DNA of 64,000 nt from Prevotella sp. (GTDB taxonomy: Bacteria > Bacteroidota > Bacteroidia > Bacteroidales > Bacteroidaceae), in the NCBI GenBank assembly GCA_017538105.1, contig JAFYJN010000035.1, forward strand, positions 96,271 through 160,270. Direction: 5' to 3'. Positions 16,772-25,787 of the stretch are shown piece after piece. Position numbers and translations under genes: made by a program. The notes beneath the pieces were generated by a model. The model did not search any database. It worked only from the letters and a program-made list of their open reading frames with translations, and was not told where the DNA came from. The first letter of the stretch is position 1. The number at the start of each line of letters is the position of its first letter.

Positions 16772-18525
16772 ACGTTACAATAGTTACATCAGAAATTGGA
16801 CAAAATGGTGGTGGAATGTCATTGTCCTGCTCCCATCTTTATGAGATTATCTCTGCAGAACACATTGTTAGAGTATTACGCTCAGATGAATTCAATATTG
16901 TTACTGCAAAAGGTGGATATTCAACAGAGCTTACAAAAGGCATCCAATGTGAGTACAAGCTGAAGGAAGATCTAGTCGAATATGAAAATACTGACATCGT
17001 GATTGGTTTTGGAGCAAAGTTCAATGGTTATTATTCTTCTTTGTTGGCAGAGAGGCTAGGCGTACCTTTCATTCTATGTTTGAGAGGTACTGATGTCAAC
17101 ATCTCCAAATGGTCTGTATCGGATAGTTGTTTGCTTGGAGAAGCAAGTCGAAAAGCATATAAAATCGTATGTCTATCCAACGAGATGATTTTGAATGTAT
17201 GCAGCATATTACCTGGTGCGGCTAATAAATGTATCATCATTCCAAATGAAATCTATGACGGAAGACCAAACGTCATTTTAAAAAACATTCCTGACTCAAT
17301 CATCCTTGGAACTGCAGCAAGCCATTTAAACGAAAAAAAAGGTGTGGCGAACCTCCTGTTTATGATTAAAGAATTCAAGTCATTATCTGATATCCCAATT
17401 CAATTACAACTTGTAGGAAGCATTGATGATGACTTGCTCAAAGAATATATAGCAATATCCCAAAAGGTTGGCGTATTTGACAATGTATCTTTTCTGGGTT
17501 ACAAAACAAGAGAAGCATTACAGGAAACCATGAAAAAATGGGACTTCTATATACAAGGCTCTGTATGTGAGGGACATCCGAATTCCGTTATTGAAAGTCT
17601 TTTATGCGGTACTGGATTCATTAGCTCTAAAACAGGATATATCGCCGAACTTTTAGAAAAGGATTTTCCTGTTCTTTTCTTCGACTCATGGAGTCCCCCA
17701 AAAATGGCCCGGCATATGGTCAAATTAATAAAAACAGATAATTTGAGTGTTTTGTATTCGAAAGCGTTTGACAAGCTATATTCTTCTTGCAATAGAAAAC
17801 TCGTCATTAAACAATGGAAAAGCTTATTGATGAAGCCGGATACCGTTTATCCTGCACCTATACTGGAAAACATCATATCATTGGGATTACATGATGTTCA
17901 AGGAGAAGTCCATGACAGTATCACAACGCCAAAATCTGTTTTTTCTAAATTCGTTGATTTCATCTATTGTAATGGCATGAGGCTATGTTCAATGAGAGAT
18001 TATTTAGCCTTGAACAAAGAACAACGAAGAAATATGATTGTCTGTACATTTGACGATGGCTATATGAGTCTTGTTAAAACAGCTCTTCCCATTCTTTCAA
18101 AATACAATTTCACAGCAACGGTCTTCATATGTACAGGCTTGATTGGTAAAGACAATTCCTGGAACAATAAAGATGGGAAAATAAGAGAACACTTAAACGA
18201 AGAAGGTATCAGCAGTTTATTAAACTCAAATTGGGAAATAGCCTCTCATGGTGTTACTCATAGAAATCTTCTGAAATTGACAGATAAAGAGGTTGAAGAA
18301 GAACTGTTCTTATCAAAGAAATATATAGATAGCCATTACGGAGAAACCGATACATATGCTTTCCCGTATGGTGCCTATAATCCCTACATACAAAGTTGTG
18401 TGAAAAAGTATTATAAATATGCATTTTCTGTAACTCAGGGTGGAACATCTATTATAGCCGATGCTCTACAAATACGAAGATATTCTATTTCAGATATATA
18501 CAAAATGATTGAATCCGCCAAATGA
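16768..18525 (+). CDS. fusion of a GT4-type glycosyltransferase and a NodB polysaccharide deacetylase
   Basis: 585 residues. The N-terminal 350 residues resemble a GT-B retaining glycosyltransferase (TSEIGQNGGGMSLSC start; SVCEGHPNSVIESLLCGT donor-site motif near 270-290). The C-terminal part from about 405 is a NodB homology domain. It has TFDDGY with Asp429-Asp430, SHGVTH with His494 and His498 as likely metal ligands, and FPYGAYN. The pairing suggests transfer of an N-acetylamino sugar and its de-N-acetylation by one polypeptide, as inferred from the families. No signal peptide or membrane segment is evident, so it probably acts in the cytoplasm. Overlaps both neighbours by ATGA. Confidence 0.87.
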   Translation: MNVTIVTSEIGQNGGGMSLSCSHLYEIISAEHIVRVLRSDEFNIVTAKGGYSTELTKGIQCEYKLKEDLVEYENTDIVIGFGAKFNGYYSSLLAERLGVPFILCLRGTDVNISKWSVSDSCLLGEASRKAYKIVCLSNEMILNVCSILPGAANKCIIIPNEIYDGRPNVILKNIPDSIILGTAASHLNEKKGVANLLFMIKEFKSLSDIPIQLQLVGSIDDDLLKEYIAISQKVGVFDNVSFLGYKTREALQETMKKWDFYIQGSVCEGHPNSVIESLLCGTGFISSKTGYIAELLEKDFPVLFFDSWSPPKMARHMVKLIKTDNLSVLYSKAFDKLYSSCNRKLVIKQWKSLLMKPDTVYPAPILENIISLGLHDVQGEVHDSITTPKSVFSKFVDFIYCNGMRLCSMRDYLALNKEQRRNMIVCTFDDGYMSLVKTALPILSKYNFTATVFICTGLIGKDNSWNNKDGKIREHLNEEGISSLLNSNWEIASHGVTHRNLLKLTDKEVEEELFLSKKYIDSHYGETDTYAFPYGAYNPYIQSCVKKYYKYAFSVTQGGTSIIADALQIRRYSISDIYKMIESAK

Positions 18526-19580
18526 AGAAAATACTTGGAATATTCAGAGGATTCCCTGGTTTGGGAAGAGTCGTATCAGGTGTGTCAATCCTTGAAACAC
18601 TAAATAAAGACTATAATTGCCAAACTGAGATGATATCATATCTTCAAGGTAAAAAATATCTTGAACTAAAAGGATATGATTGTGAGCACGATGTCGTTTC
18701 AGCCGATTATTGCTCCGTAGGACTCTTGCCCACCAATAGGATGGGAGCCTATATTCATAAAAAAATAGTTGAATTTTGTCCAGATGCTATTTTAGTTGAT
18801 GGTGAGCCGCTAATTCTTCAATCGCTTAATATATCTCACCCATCAATTAAGATTATTTCATTACTTAATCCCTCTGATGTTGACAACCCGCAAAATGACA
18901 AGGAGGCTATGGATTTTTTCAATGCTATATACGCTCTTTCTGATTTAGCAATAATCCATGGACTAAGAACGGTTACTCCACAATATGGTTACAAGAAATA
19001 CATTTCCGTCAACACAATTATTCGGAATGAAATATTGAAAATCAATAATAGCCCAAACAATAATATATACTGTGTGCTCGGAGGTGGAACTGTGAATGTC
19101 GAGAGAAGTTTTGTTGATTCCACTATCAGAATTGCAGAGTTGAGTAAGTCTGTTGCATCACGACTTACAGATTACAATATGCATATCATCTGTTCGAGCC
19201 AAAACATATATGAAACTGTCAATTCTAAGATTGGCCCTAATGTTATAATACACAAAGATGTGTTGAAAGCTTCAGATTATTATTCTGACGCTTGTTTGAT
19301 AATAACAAGATCTGGCCGTAATACCCTTAGTGAAATTGCATATCTGTCAATCCCGACAATATCTTTCGTAACTGGTTGTATGTACAGGAAAGAAGAACAA
19401 CAACACAATGCAAACAGCATAAATCAGATGTGTTCATACTTAGCAGATACATCCATCGGCATTGATGATTTTACGAAACTATGCAGGTCTGCTTTAAATG
19501 CAGAGCGAAAGCCCAGTTCTTTCGAAATAGGTAATGCAAAAGCCATAGAAAGTATTCTTGATCTACTAAGATTGTCATAA
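18522..19580 (+). CDS. MurG/GT28-like glycosyltransferase
   Basis: 352 residues of GT-B type. The N-terminal glycine-rich FRGFPGLGRVVSGVSI segment and the C-terminal LIITRSGRNTLSEIAYLSIP donor-binding motif, followed by a Gln-rich QQHNAN, resemble MurG and related UDP-sugar transferases. It is last of the six-gene operon and overlaps the upstream fusion gene by four bases. The acceptor is unknown. Five bases downstream begins a broken metallophosphoesterase frame. Confidence 0.85.
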   Translation: MKKILGIFRGFPGLGRVVSGVSILETLNKDYNCQTEMISYLQGKKYLELKGYDCEHDVVSADYCSVGLLPTNRMGAYIHKKIVEFCPDAILVDGEPLILQSLNISHPSIKIISLLNPSDVDNPQNDKEAMDFFNAIYALSDLAIIHGLRTVTPQYGYKKYISVNTIIRNEILKINNSPNNNIYCVLGGGTVNVERSFVDSTIRIAELSKSVASRLTDYNMHIICSSQNIYETVNSKIGPNVIIHKDVLKASDYYSDACLIITRSGRNTLSEIAYLSIPTISFVTGCMYRKEEQQHNANSINQMCSYLADTSIGIDDFTKLCRSALNAERKPSSFEIGNAKAIESILDLLRLS

Positions 19581-19585
19581 TTATC

Positions 19586-19657
19586 ATGGAATCAAAAAGA
19601 ATAAGGATTGTCCATATGTCTGATTTACATCTGACATCTGATCTCATTATATACTAG
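19586..19657 (+). pseudogene. 5' fragment of a metallophosphoesterase gene
   Basis: A 23-codon frame reading MESKRIRIVHMSDLHLTSD then a stop. RIVHMSDLHL is the first metal-binding motif (D-x-H) of calcineurin-like phosphoesterases, which are normally over 200 residues. Spacing of five bases after the glycosyltransferase stop suggests it was the next gene of the operon before a deletion or rearrangement. From 19658 to the gdhA promoter nothing recognisable remains. Confidence 0.65.
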
Positions 19658-19851
19658 GCAGCGAACAAAGAATGGTCATAGGTTGGGAAACGCAGAAAAG
19701 AGAGCGGGATGACATTCATAACGTCTTTGAATGATAGTAGAAAAAGATGGTTGTGTGCGGACACGAAAACGATTTCAAAAAACAAAAAAGGTCTATTTTT
19801 GTGTAATTTCTAACTTTTTTACATGAAATTTGAAAAATTTCTTTCAATTTG

Positions 19852-19882
19852 TTTGTGAATTTGGAAATTGTGTGTAATTTTG
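19852..19882 (+). promoter_or_regulatory. promoter of gdhA
   Basis: TTTG at 19852-19855, a 19-base spacer, then TAATTTTG at 19875-19882. The leader is about 45 bases. Confidence 0.7.
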
Positions 19883-19935
19883 CAACCACAAACAATTACA
19901 TAGGCATAATAAACAAATTTTAAAGTAAAAAGATT

Positions 19936-21270
19936 ATGAATGCAGCAAAAGTCATTGAGAACTTGAAACAGCGTTTTCCGAACGAGCCCGAGTACATCCA
20001 GGCTGTTAGCCAAGTGTTGGGAACTATCGAAGAAGAGTACAACAAACATCCCGAATTCGAGAAGCAGAACCTGATTGAGCGTTTGTGCATCCCCGACAGG
20101 TTGGTACAGTTCCGAGTTACTTGGACTGACGACAAGGGAAACGTACAGACCAACATGGGTTACCGCATCCAACATAACAATGCCATTGGTCCGTATAAAG
20201 GCGGCATCCGCTATCACGCTTCCGTGAACCTGTCGATCCTGAAGTTCCTTGCTTTTGAGCAGACTTTCAAGAACTCACTGACGACCCTTCCGATGGGTGG
20301 TGCCAAGGGCGGTTCTGACTTCTCGCCTCGTGGCAAATCGAATGGCGAGGTGATGCGTTTCTGCCAAGCTTTCATGACTGAGTTGTACCGTCACATCGGC
20401 CCTGACGAGGACGTGCCCGCCGGTGACATCGGTGTAGGTGGTCGTGAGGTTGCTTATATGTTCGGCATGTACAAGAAACTGACCCACCAGTGGAGTGGCG
20501 TTTTGACTGGCAAGGGACAAGAGTTTGGCGGTTCACGTATCCGTCCCGAAGCTACGGGTTATGGCAATGTGTATTTCCTCTGCAATATGTTGGCCACCCG
20601 TGGCGAGTCCATCAAGGGCAAGACCATTTTGGTGTCTGGTGCCGGCAACGTTGCACAATATACAATTGAGAAATGTATCGAGTTGGGTGGCAAGGTTGTT
20701 ACCGTGAGCGACTCCGACGGTTATGTTTATGACCCCGACGGCATCGACCGTGAGAAACTGGACTTCATCATGGAACTGAAGAACGTGGAGCGCGGTCGTA
20801 TCAGTGAATATGCAAAAGAATACGGTCTGAAGTATGTTCCCGGCAAGAAGCCTTGGTTCGAGAAAGCCGACATCGCCCTACCTTCCGCTACTCAGAACGA
20901 AATCAACGAAGAAGCAGCCAAGGCTCTTGTTGCCAACGGCGTGATTGCAGTGAGCGAAGGTGCCAACATGCCTACTACTCCTGAGGCTATCAAGGTGTTC
21001 CAGGATGCCAAGATTCTATACTCTCCGGGTAAGGCAGCCAATGCCGGTGGTGTTGCCGTGTCGGGTCTTGAGATGAGCCAGAACTCTGAGCGTCTGCGTT
21101 GGAGCCGTGAGGAAGTGGACCAGAAACTGCATGACATCATGAACGACATCCACGCCAACTGCGTGAAGTATGGTACTGAGGCCGACGGTTACATCAACTA
21201 CGTGAAAGGTGCCAATGTAGCTGGTTTCCTGAAAGTGGCCAAGGCAATGATGGCACAAGGAATCCTTTAG
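19936..21270 (+). CDS. gdhA: NADP-type glutamate dehydrogenase
   Basis: 444 residues, the length of hexameric bacterial glutamate dehydrogenases, which make glutamate from 2-oxoglutarate and ammonium. The substrate-site motif LPMGGAKGGSDFSPRGKS is intact. The dinucleotide-binding GAGNVAQY loop and the C-terminal PGKAANAGGVAVSGLEMSQN motif are also present. It is monocistronic, with its own promoter and a strong terminator. It marks the return to chromosomal-type codon use after the AT-rich island. Confidence 0.97.
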   Translation: MNAAKVIENLKQRFPNEPEYIQAVSQVLGTIEEEYNKHPEFEKQNLIERLCIPDRLVQFRVTWTDDKGNVQTNMGYRIQHNNAIGPYKGGIRYHASVNLSILKFLAFEQTFKNSLTTLPMGGAKGGSDFSPRGKSNGEVMRFCQAFMTELYRHIGPDEDVPAGDIGVGGREVAYMFGMYKKLTHQWSGVLTGKGQEFGGSRIRPEATGYGNVYFLCNMLATRGESIKGKTILVSGAGNVAQYTIEKCIELGGKVVTVSDSDGYVYDPDGIDREKLDFIMELKNVERGRISEYAKEYGLKYVPGKKPWFEKADIALPSATQNEINEEAAKALVANGVIAVSEGANMPTTPEAIKVFQDAKILYSPGKAANAGGVAVSGLEMSQNSERLRWSREEVDQKLHDIMNDIHANCVKYGTEADGYINYVKGANVAGFLKVAKAMMAQGIL

Positions 21271-21376
21271 AAGATTAAAAGATTTTAAAATTAAATAATT
21301 AAAAAATAATCTTTGAAAATCCAAGGATTTCACAAATAGAAAATTAAGAGAAAAAACGTAATAAGTTTTCGATATG

Positions 21377-21412
21377 GACTGCCGCACGTATAGCGTGTGG
21401 CAGTCTTTTTTT
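21377..21412 (+). terminator. terminator after gdhA
   Basis: GACTGCC / GGCAGTC arms, extended by a nearly paired GCACG / CGTGT, close a short loop and are followed by seven T. Confidence 0.85.
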
Positions 21413-21429
21413 AGAAATGTGGGAAATTA

Positions 21430-21461
21430 TTTGGAAATGAGGAGAGGAATGGTTATTTTTG
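21430..21461 (+). promoter_or_regulatory. promoter of the CarboxypepD_reg-like protein gene
   Basis: TTTG at 21430-21433, a 20-base spacer, and TATTTTTG at 21454-21461. Confidence 0.7.
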
Positions 21462-21504
21462 TAGCGTTAGTGGCAAAGAAAATGTAGTTTCAATAGGGAG
21501 AACG

Positions 21505-22725
21505 ATGAAGCAGTATTGTTTTGTGTTTTTGTTGCTTTTGGCCAGTTTGAATGTTTTTAGCCAGAAGTTCGTCATCAGCGGGACGGTGACTAACGCGCGT
21601 ACGGGCGCCGTTATTCCCCAAGCTACTGTTGGTGCTGAGGGAGAACGTACGTCTGTCATCACCAACGACGAGGGGTATTTCACGTTGAAGTTGGACAAGA
21701 CACCATCTGCACTCATTGTATCCCATCTGGGTTATGAGAGGCTACGTCATCCCATTTCCTCGTCTTCGACGACTCCCCTTTCCATCCGTTTAAAGCCCAC
21801 ATCGATAGAATTACAGGAAGTGGTGGTGTGGACTGAGAATCCCCGTGACCTGGTCTATCTGGCCCTTAGCAAAGTGCCAGAGAATTACAGCACCAAGCCA
21901 GTATTGTATAAGTGTTTCTACCGTGAGGCCGCCATGAAGCGGAAGCATTTCATCTATGTGGCTGAAGGTGTGGTGGACATGTACAAGACTTCGTACAGGC
22001 AAGATATGACGCATGATAAGGTAGCCATCAAGAAAGGCCGTCGTCTGCTCAGTCCCAAGGAGAGCGACACGTTAGGAGTGAAGGTGGCCGGCGGTCCGGT
22101 GATGCCATTATATTTCGATCTTGTGAAGAACACCGACTTCTTGTTAAACGAGGAAGACTTAGCCAATTACGAATTAAAAATGGACGGTGTTGAGGTGATT
22201 GACGACCGCGTGCAGTATGTGGTGAGGCTTTCGCCACGTGTCTGGACCCCATGGGCTTTGTTTAACGGCAAGTTGTATATCGACCGAACAAACCTATCAG
22301 TCAGTCGTGCGGAGTTGTCGTTGGACATGAGAGACACGCCACGTGCCACCAGTTATATGTTAAAGAAGAAACCTCAGGGTGTGCGTTTCAAGCCAAAGGA
22401 GTTTTCTATCCTTGTAGATTACAAGCAAGATGGCGGCAAGACGCATATCAGTTATCTGCGCAGCACCTACCGTTTCAATTGCGACTGGAAGCGCAGGTTT
22501 TTGGCCACAAGTTTTTCGGTGACTTGCGAGATGGTGGTCACCGACCGCCAGGAAGAGAGTTTCGAGTCGATACGCGGTCGCGACTCGTTCGACTCACATG
22601 ATGCTTTTTATGACAAAGTGGATTATTTCCTTGACAACAAGTTCTGGGAGGGCTACAACATCATTGAGCCTACAGAAACTTTGGACAAGGCGATAGACAA
22701 ACTGGTGAAGAAATATAAGAGATAG
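21505..22725 (+). CDS. secreted carboxypeptidase-regulatory-like (CarboxypepD_reg-like) domain protein
   Basis: 406 residues. A signal peptide (MKQYCFVFLLLLASLNVFSQ) is followed by a beta-sandwich of the CarboxypepD_reg-like type: SGTVTNARTGAVIPQATV, TNDEGYFTLKL and VSHLGYE, about residues 24-100. This domain also begins many TonB-dependent receptors. Here no plug or barrel follows; instead about 300 residues of DUF5686-like or uncharacterised beta-rich sequence remain. It is probably periplasmic or associated with the outer membrane. Function unknown. Confidence 0.8.
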   Translation: MKQYCFVFLLLLASLNVFSQKFVISGTVTNARTGAVIPQATVGAEGERTSVITNDEGYFTLKLDKTPSALIVSHLGYERLRHPISSSSTTPLSIRLKPTSIELQEVVVWTENPRDLVYLALSKVPENYSTKPVLYKCFYREAAMKRKHFIYVAEGVVDMYKTSYRQDMTHDKVAIKKGRRLLSPKESDTLGVKVAGGPVMPLYFDLVKNTDFLLNEEDLANYELKMDGVEVIDDRVQYVVRLSPRVWTPWALFNGKLYIDRTNLSVSRAELSLDMRDTPRATSYMLKKKPQGVRFKPKEFSILVDYKQDGGKTHISYLRSTYRFNCDWKRRFLATSFSVTCEMVVTDRQEESFESIRGRDSFDSHDAFYDKVDYFLDNKFWEGYNIIEPTETLDKAIDKLVKKYKR

Positions 22726-22746
22726 GACTCCCCCGGCTTAGGAACT

Positions 22747-23181
22747 TTAGGATACTTCAGGACTTTGAGGTTTGGTTTCCGGAGAGGGTGTTTTGTCGAG
22801 CATATCTTCGATTTCGGCCATTTCGTCTTCGTCGAACCAATTGTCGAGTTTTTTCCTGGCTTTCTCTTTTACCTCGTCAGACACCTGGTTCCAAACCTTT
22901 TTGAGAACGAAGGCCAGCACCGCCATATCATCACCGAGTCCCACGATGGGTATGGCATCGGGTATGGCATCAAGCGGTGAGATAAGGTATCCCAGCGCTC
23001 CTATGATAATTGCCTTATCTTTGACAGGAATCTTTTTGCTTTGAAGTGTATAATAAAGTATTAAAGCGGAATAAACCAATTTCGCCCCCGCCCTTTTTGC
23101 TATGCGTGATATTTTCTCGACAAATCCTTTTTTTGAGAATTTGTTCGAATATGACATAAAATCGGGAAGTTCCATACCCAA
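22747..23181 (-). CDS. YkvA/DUF1232 family membrane protein
   Basis: 144 residues. The DUF1232 core is recognised by KDKAIIIGALGYLISPLDAIPDAIPIVGLGDDMAVL, given here only as its key elements: the ALGYLISP helix followed by the D-x-IPD turn and GLGDD. The C-terminus is acidic. Starts at 23181 and 23175 are both possible. It is convergent with the gene before it and has its own -7 box. Function of the family is not established. Confidence 0.85.
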   Translation of the reverse strand: MGMELPDFMSYSNKFSKKGFVEKISRIAKRAGAKLVYSALILYYTLQSKKIPVKDKAIIIGALGYLISPLDAIPDAIPIVGLGDDMAVLAFVLKKVWNQVSDEVKEKARKKLDNWFDEDEMAEIEDMLDKTPSPETKPQSPEVS

Positions 23182-23207
23182 AATACTTCGTTAATACAAA
23201 TTTTCGG

Positions 23208-23215
23208 CAAAGATA
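23208..23215 (-). promoter_or_regulatory. -7 box of the DUF1232 gene
   Basis: Minus strand TATCTTTG, 26 bases before the start codon. It is divergent from the promoter at 23245-23276. Confidence 0.55.
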
Positions 23216-23244
23216 CGAATTAATCTGAAAACTGCAAAAAAATA

Positions 23245-23276
23245 TTTGGGGCTTAACAACTTTTGGTGTATCTTTG
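23245..23276 (+). promoter_or_regulatory. promoter of the small membrane protein gene at 23.3 kb
   Basis: TTTG at 23245-23248, a 20-base spacer, and TATCTTTG at 23269-23276. Confidence 0.7.
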
Positions 23277-23322
23277 CAGATGAAAGGGGGAGATTCTAAC
23301 GGTATTAATTCATAGCAATATT

Positions 23323-23721
23323 ATGGTAGACAAGAGCATTGAGGAATTGGAAGAACGCGTGAAAACGTTGATGAAAGAACACGGTGATGAACCTGGTTTT
23401 CCTCAGTTGTCTGATTTCGATATCGACGAGGATGCGCTGAATGACTATTTCTTTGACCAAAAGATTGTTGTTGACCCAATGGAAACGGCGAAGAAGACCT
23501 ACACGGTGTACGGGCTGGTACTGATTATGCCCGTGGTGGTGTTCTCGATGTTTCCCGGCGACGAGAAATACCTTTTTATAGGTTTGGCCATTGGTGCTTT
23601 GCTGTGTCTGTGCTTATATCTTTTTCAGAATTGGCGTAAGAAACGGCATGAGCGGGCATTGCGCGAGTCGGGAGCCGGCAGATTTGTGGAAGCGGTGTTA
23701 CGAGTGACGAAAGACGAGTGA
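23323..23721 (+). CDS. small two-helix membrane protein, unknown function
   Basis: 132 residues. An acidic N-terminal half with a possible coiled coil (SIEELEERVKTLMKEH) is followed by two hydrophobic helices (about 66-82 and 87-103) and a basic tail. No family is recognised. The last codons run into the GAGTGACGAAAGAC repeat, so the present C-terminus may have been altered by repeat growth. A complete promoter supports expression. Confidence 0.68.
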   Translation: MVDKSIEELEERVKTLMKEHGDEPGFPQLSDFDIDEDALNDYFFDQKIVVDPMETAKKTYTVYGLVLIMPVVVFSMFPGDEKYLFIGLAIGALLCLCLYLFQNWRKKRHERALRESGAGRFVEAVLRVTKDE

Positions 23722-23802
23722 CGAGTGACGAAAGACGAGTGACGAAAGACGAGTGACGAGAAAGGAGTGAGGAGTTAAGGAGTGAGGAGTTAAGGAGTAA
23801 AG
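23705..23802. repeat. short tandem repeats at and after the gene end
   Basis: About four imperfect copies of the 14-base unit GAGTGACGAAAGAC are followed by two to three copies of GGAGTGAGGAGTTAA. The first copy includes the stop codon of the upstream gene. A small hairpin (CGGCAAA / TTTGCCG) follows at 23823-23839. Such simple repeats are common between genes in these genomes. Confidence 0.75.
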
Positions 23803-23857
23803 GAAGAGGAAGAGGGATGCCTCGGCAAAACCTTTGCCGATGGTAAAAAGGAAAATG

Positions 23858-25171
23858 TTATAGGTCGCGGATGAGGATGGAGTGTAAGTTTTTGGTGTAG
23901 TCTCTTCTTATTTTGTAGATTTTTCGCCATAGTTTACCATCAAGATCAGCCGTATTGACTTTTGGCTTCCATTTACCTTGTCTTTCCAGTTTGTCTACCA
24001 AGAGTCCCATAGAGATATTATTCGTGCCTATTGATGGTTGGTAAATGGCATTCTCTCCCTTTGCATTTCCTCTGATGTTAATGATGCCCGCTTTCTTCAG
24101 TTGTTGTAGCAGTTCGAGGGTTACAGGCAAGGGAAGTCCCAACTTTTTCTGTAATTGGCGTGCCGTGCAGGCACTTTGTCCATTGTAATGCCGTTTGCAT
24201 ATCACATTCAGTAATAGTGCCGCCATGATGATTTGATGATGGTGGCTAATCTCCTGAACCTCGTGATTATAGAGCGAGTCCTTCAGGTTCTGACTGACGT
24301 AGCACATCTCCGCCCCGAAGAGACAAATGGTCCATGATATCTGCAGCCATAGCATGAAGAGCGGCAATGCCGCGAACGACCCGTAAATGGCGTTGTAGCT
24401 TGACACCCACATCTGCGAATGGATGTAGAACAGTTGGAGGAGTTGCATGGCTACACCCGCGATGATACCCGGAATGATTGCCTTAGTCCATTTCACCTTT
24501 GTGTTGGGCATGTAGATATAGAGTGCCATAAACACCAATGCCCAGATGACATAGGGCACCATCGCCACCATTACTTTCATGATAGGCGCCATGAGGAGCA
24601 CTTCCTTGAGGCCATCAGAAATGGTGGCAAAGACAATAGACACACCCGAGGTTACCAGTATGACTACAGGCAGCAAGAAGAACACCGCGGTATAGTCGAT
24701 GATGGTCCTTGCCCACGACCTTGTTTTCTTAACGAGCCATATATCGTTGAATGCCTGTTCGATGTTCGATGTCAACATAATGACCGTCCAGAGCATGAAG
24801 ATAAGACCTACCCCGAGGATGATTCCGCTTCGTGCGTGGACGAGGTACGAGTTGACAAAGCCGATAATGGCGTCGGCCACTTGCGGTTGAGAGGCGAGAG
24901 CATCCTTGAACCACTCTTCGATATATTTGCTGTAATCAAATCCCCTTGCCACGGCAAAGATCACCGCTGCTATGGGCACTATGGCCAAAAGAGTGGAATA
25001 GGTTAGCGCTGCCGCTGTGCGGATATGCTTCTTGGCAATGAACGCCTTGGTCGTGAGAATAATTACTTTGGCCATATTGACCAAAGCCCGTTTTCCCCAA
25101 GGCAACTCATCAACATTTATATGCCAAAGGTCTTTTCCGAAGAAATCCTTAACTTTCCGCAGCCATTTCAT
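23858..25171 (-). CDS. YihY/BrkB family membrane protein
   Basis: 437 residues from the ATG at 25171 (MKWLRKVKDFFG). A longer frame upstream would run into the rnpB gene and is rejected. Six hydrophobic segments fill residues about 55-320, with the family features AAALTYSTLLAIVPIAAVI near the first helix and WLQISWTICLFGAEMCYV near the last. The C-terminal 100 residues are soluble and look like a winged-helix extension (ARQLQKKLGLPLPVTLELLQ). Once called RNase BN in error; transport role unproven. Confidence 0.9.
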   Translation of the reverse strand: MKWLRKVKDFFGKDLWHINVDELPWGKRALVNMAKVIILTTKAFIAKKHIRTAAALTYSTLLAIVPIAAVIFAVARGFDYSKYIEEWFKDALASQPQVADAIIGFVNSYLVHARSGIILGVGLIFMLWTVIMLTSNIEQAFNDIWLVKKTRSWARTIIDYTAVFFLLPVVILVTSGVSIVFATISDGLKEVLLMAPIMKVMVAMVPYVIWALVFMALYIYMPNTKVKWTKAIIPGIIAGVAMQLLQLFYIHSQMWVSSYNAIYGSFAALPLFMLWLQISWTICLFGAEMCYVSQNLKDSLYNHEVQEISHHHQIIMAALLLNVICKRHYNGQSACTARQLQKKLGLPLPVTLELLQQLKKAGIINIRGNAKGENAIYQPSIGTNNISMGLLVDKLERQGKWKPKVNTADLDGKLWRKIYKIRRDYTKNLHSILIRDL

Positions 25172-25262
25172 AAAATAACGAGTGTCAGGAATCTGTTCAA
25201 TCCTTTTCTTATTGTCCCCATCGACTCCACGACGGCCATTGGGAAGAAGCAAAGAAAAAGGA

Positions 25263-25628
25263 AGCAGTGCCACTGTAAGCCGGGTTCTGTATCACAGAAG
25301 AACTGTGACGCCTGCCATTTATCTAGGCCCAAAGTCACCCTTGGGCTCAAGCGTTCTACCCTCCGTCGTAAAGATTCGGGCGGGCGTCCCTCAGACGACG
25401 GTTTACTTGAATTTGCAGCCCCCAGCCGGCACAGCACGATGATCACCCATCGTCTGGTGGTCTCTTACACCACCTTCTCACCCTTACCCTCCCAAGAGGG
25501 CGGTTATTTTCTTCTGCCGTCACCTACTGTCACCAATAGCTTCTATTTTCGGAAGTGGGGTGCCCTAACTGCCCGGACTTTCCTCTCGCCCCTATCTTGG
25601 AGCCAGCGGCAAGCCGTGACACTACTTT
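25263..25628 (-). ncRNA. rnpB: RNase P RNA (class A)
   Basis: On the minus strand the 5' part contains the conserved GAGGAAAGTCCGGGC helix P4 strand (complement near 25573-25588). The 3' part contains ACAGAACCCGGCTTA (complement near 25276-25290). These are the two signature universal segments of RNase P RNA, about 365 bases apart as expected. Ends are estimated. Several apparent open frames on both strands here are artefacts. Confidence 0.93.
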
Positions 25629-25636
25629 CTCGTCTG

Positions 25637-25644
25637 CAAAAGTA
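25637..25644 (-). promoter_or_regulatory. -7 box of rnpB
   Basis: Minus strand TACTTTTG, placed about ten bases before the estimated 5' end of the RNA. Confidence 0.6.
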
Positions 25645-25787
25645 GCAAGAAAAACTAAAAAATTGAAAAATAAAAAATGAAAATATAAAAAATGGCGTTT
25701 AAAGCGGGTGAAAGTAATCGAAAATACATTATTTGTGGGGTATATTGCAGGAAAATATGTATTTTTGCAGGTTGAAACTGTATATTC

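Noticed and set aside
13335-19936. RiPP precursor peptide for the radical SAM enzymes
   Set aside because: The genes leave almost no gaps, and no short frame with a leader or repeated core is seen at either end; a peptide substrate encoded elsewhere cannot be excluded.
25172-25273. N-terminal extension of the YihY/BrkB protein to 25273
   Set aside because: The added residues have no membrane-protein character and the start would lie inside the 3' end of rnpB; MKWLRKV at 25171 is the natural start.
25025-25645. Open frames of 86-206 codons on both strands around 25.0-25.6 kb
   Set aside because: They overlap rnpB and the N-terminal part of the YihY/BrkB gene; the RNase P RNA signatures explain the sequence.
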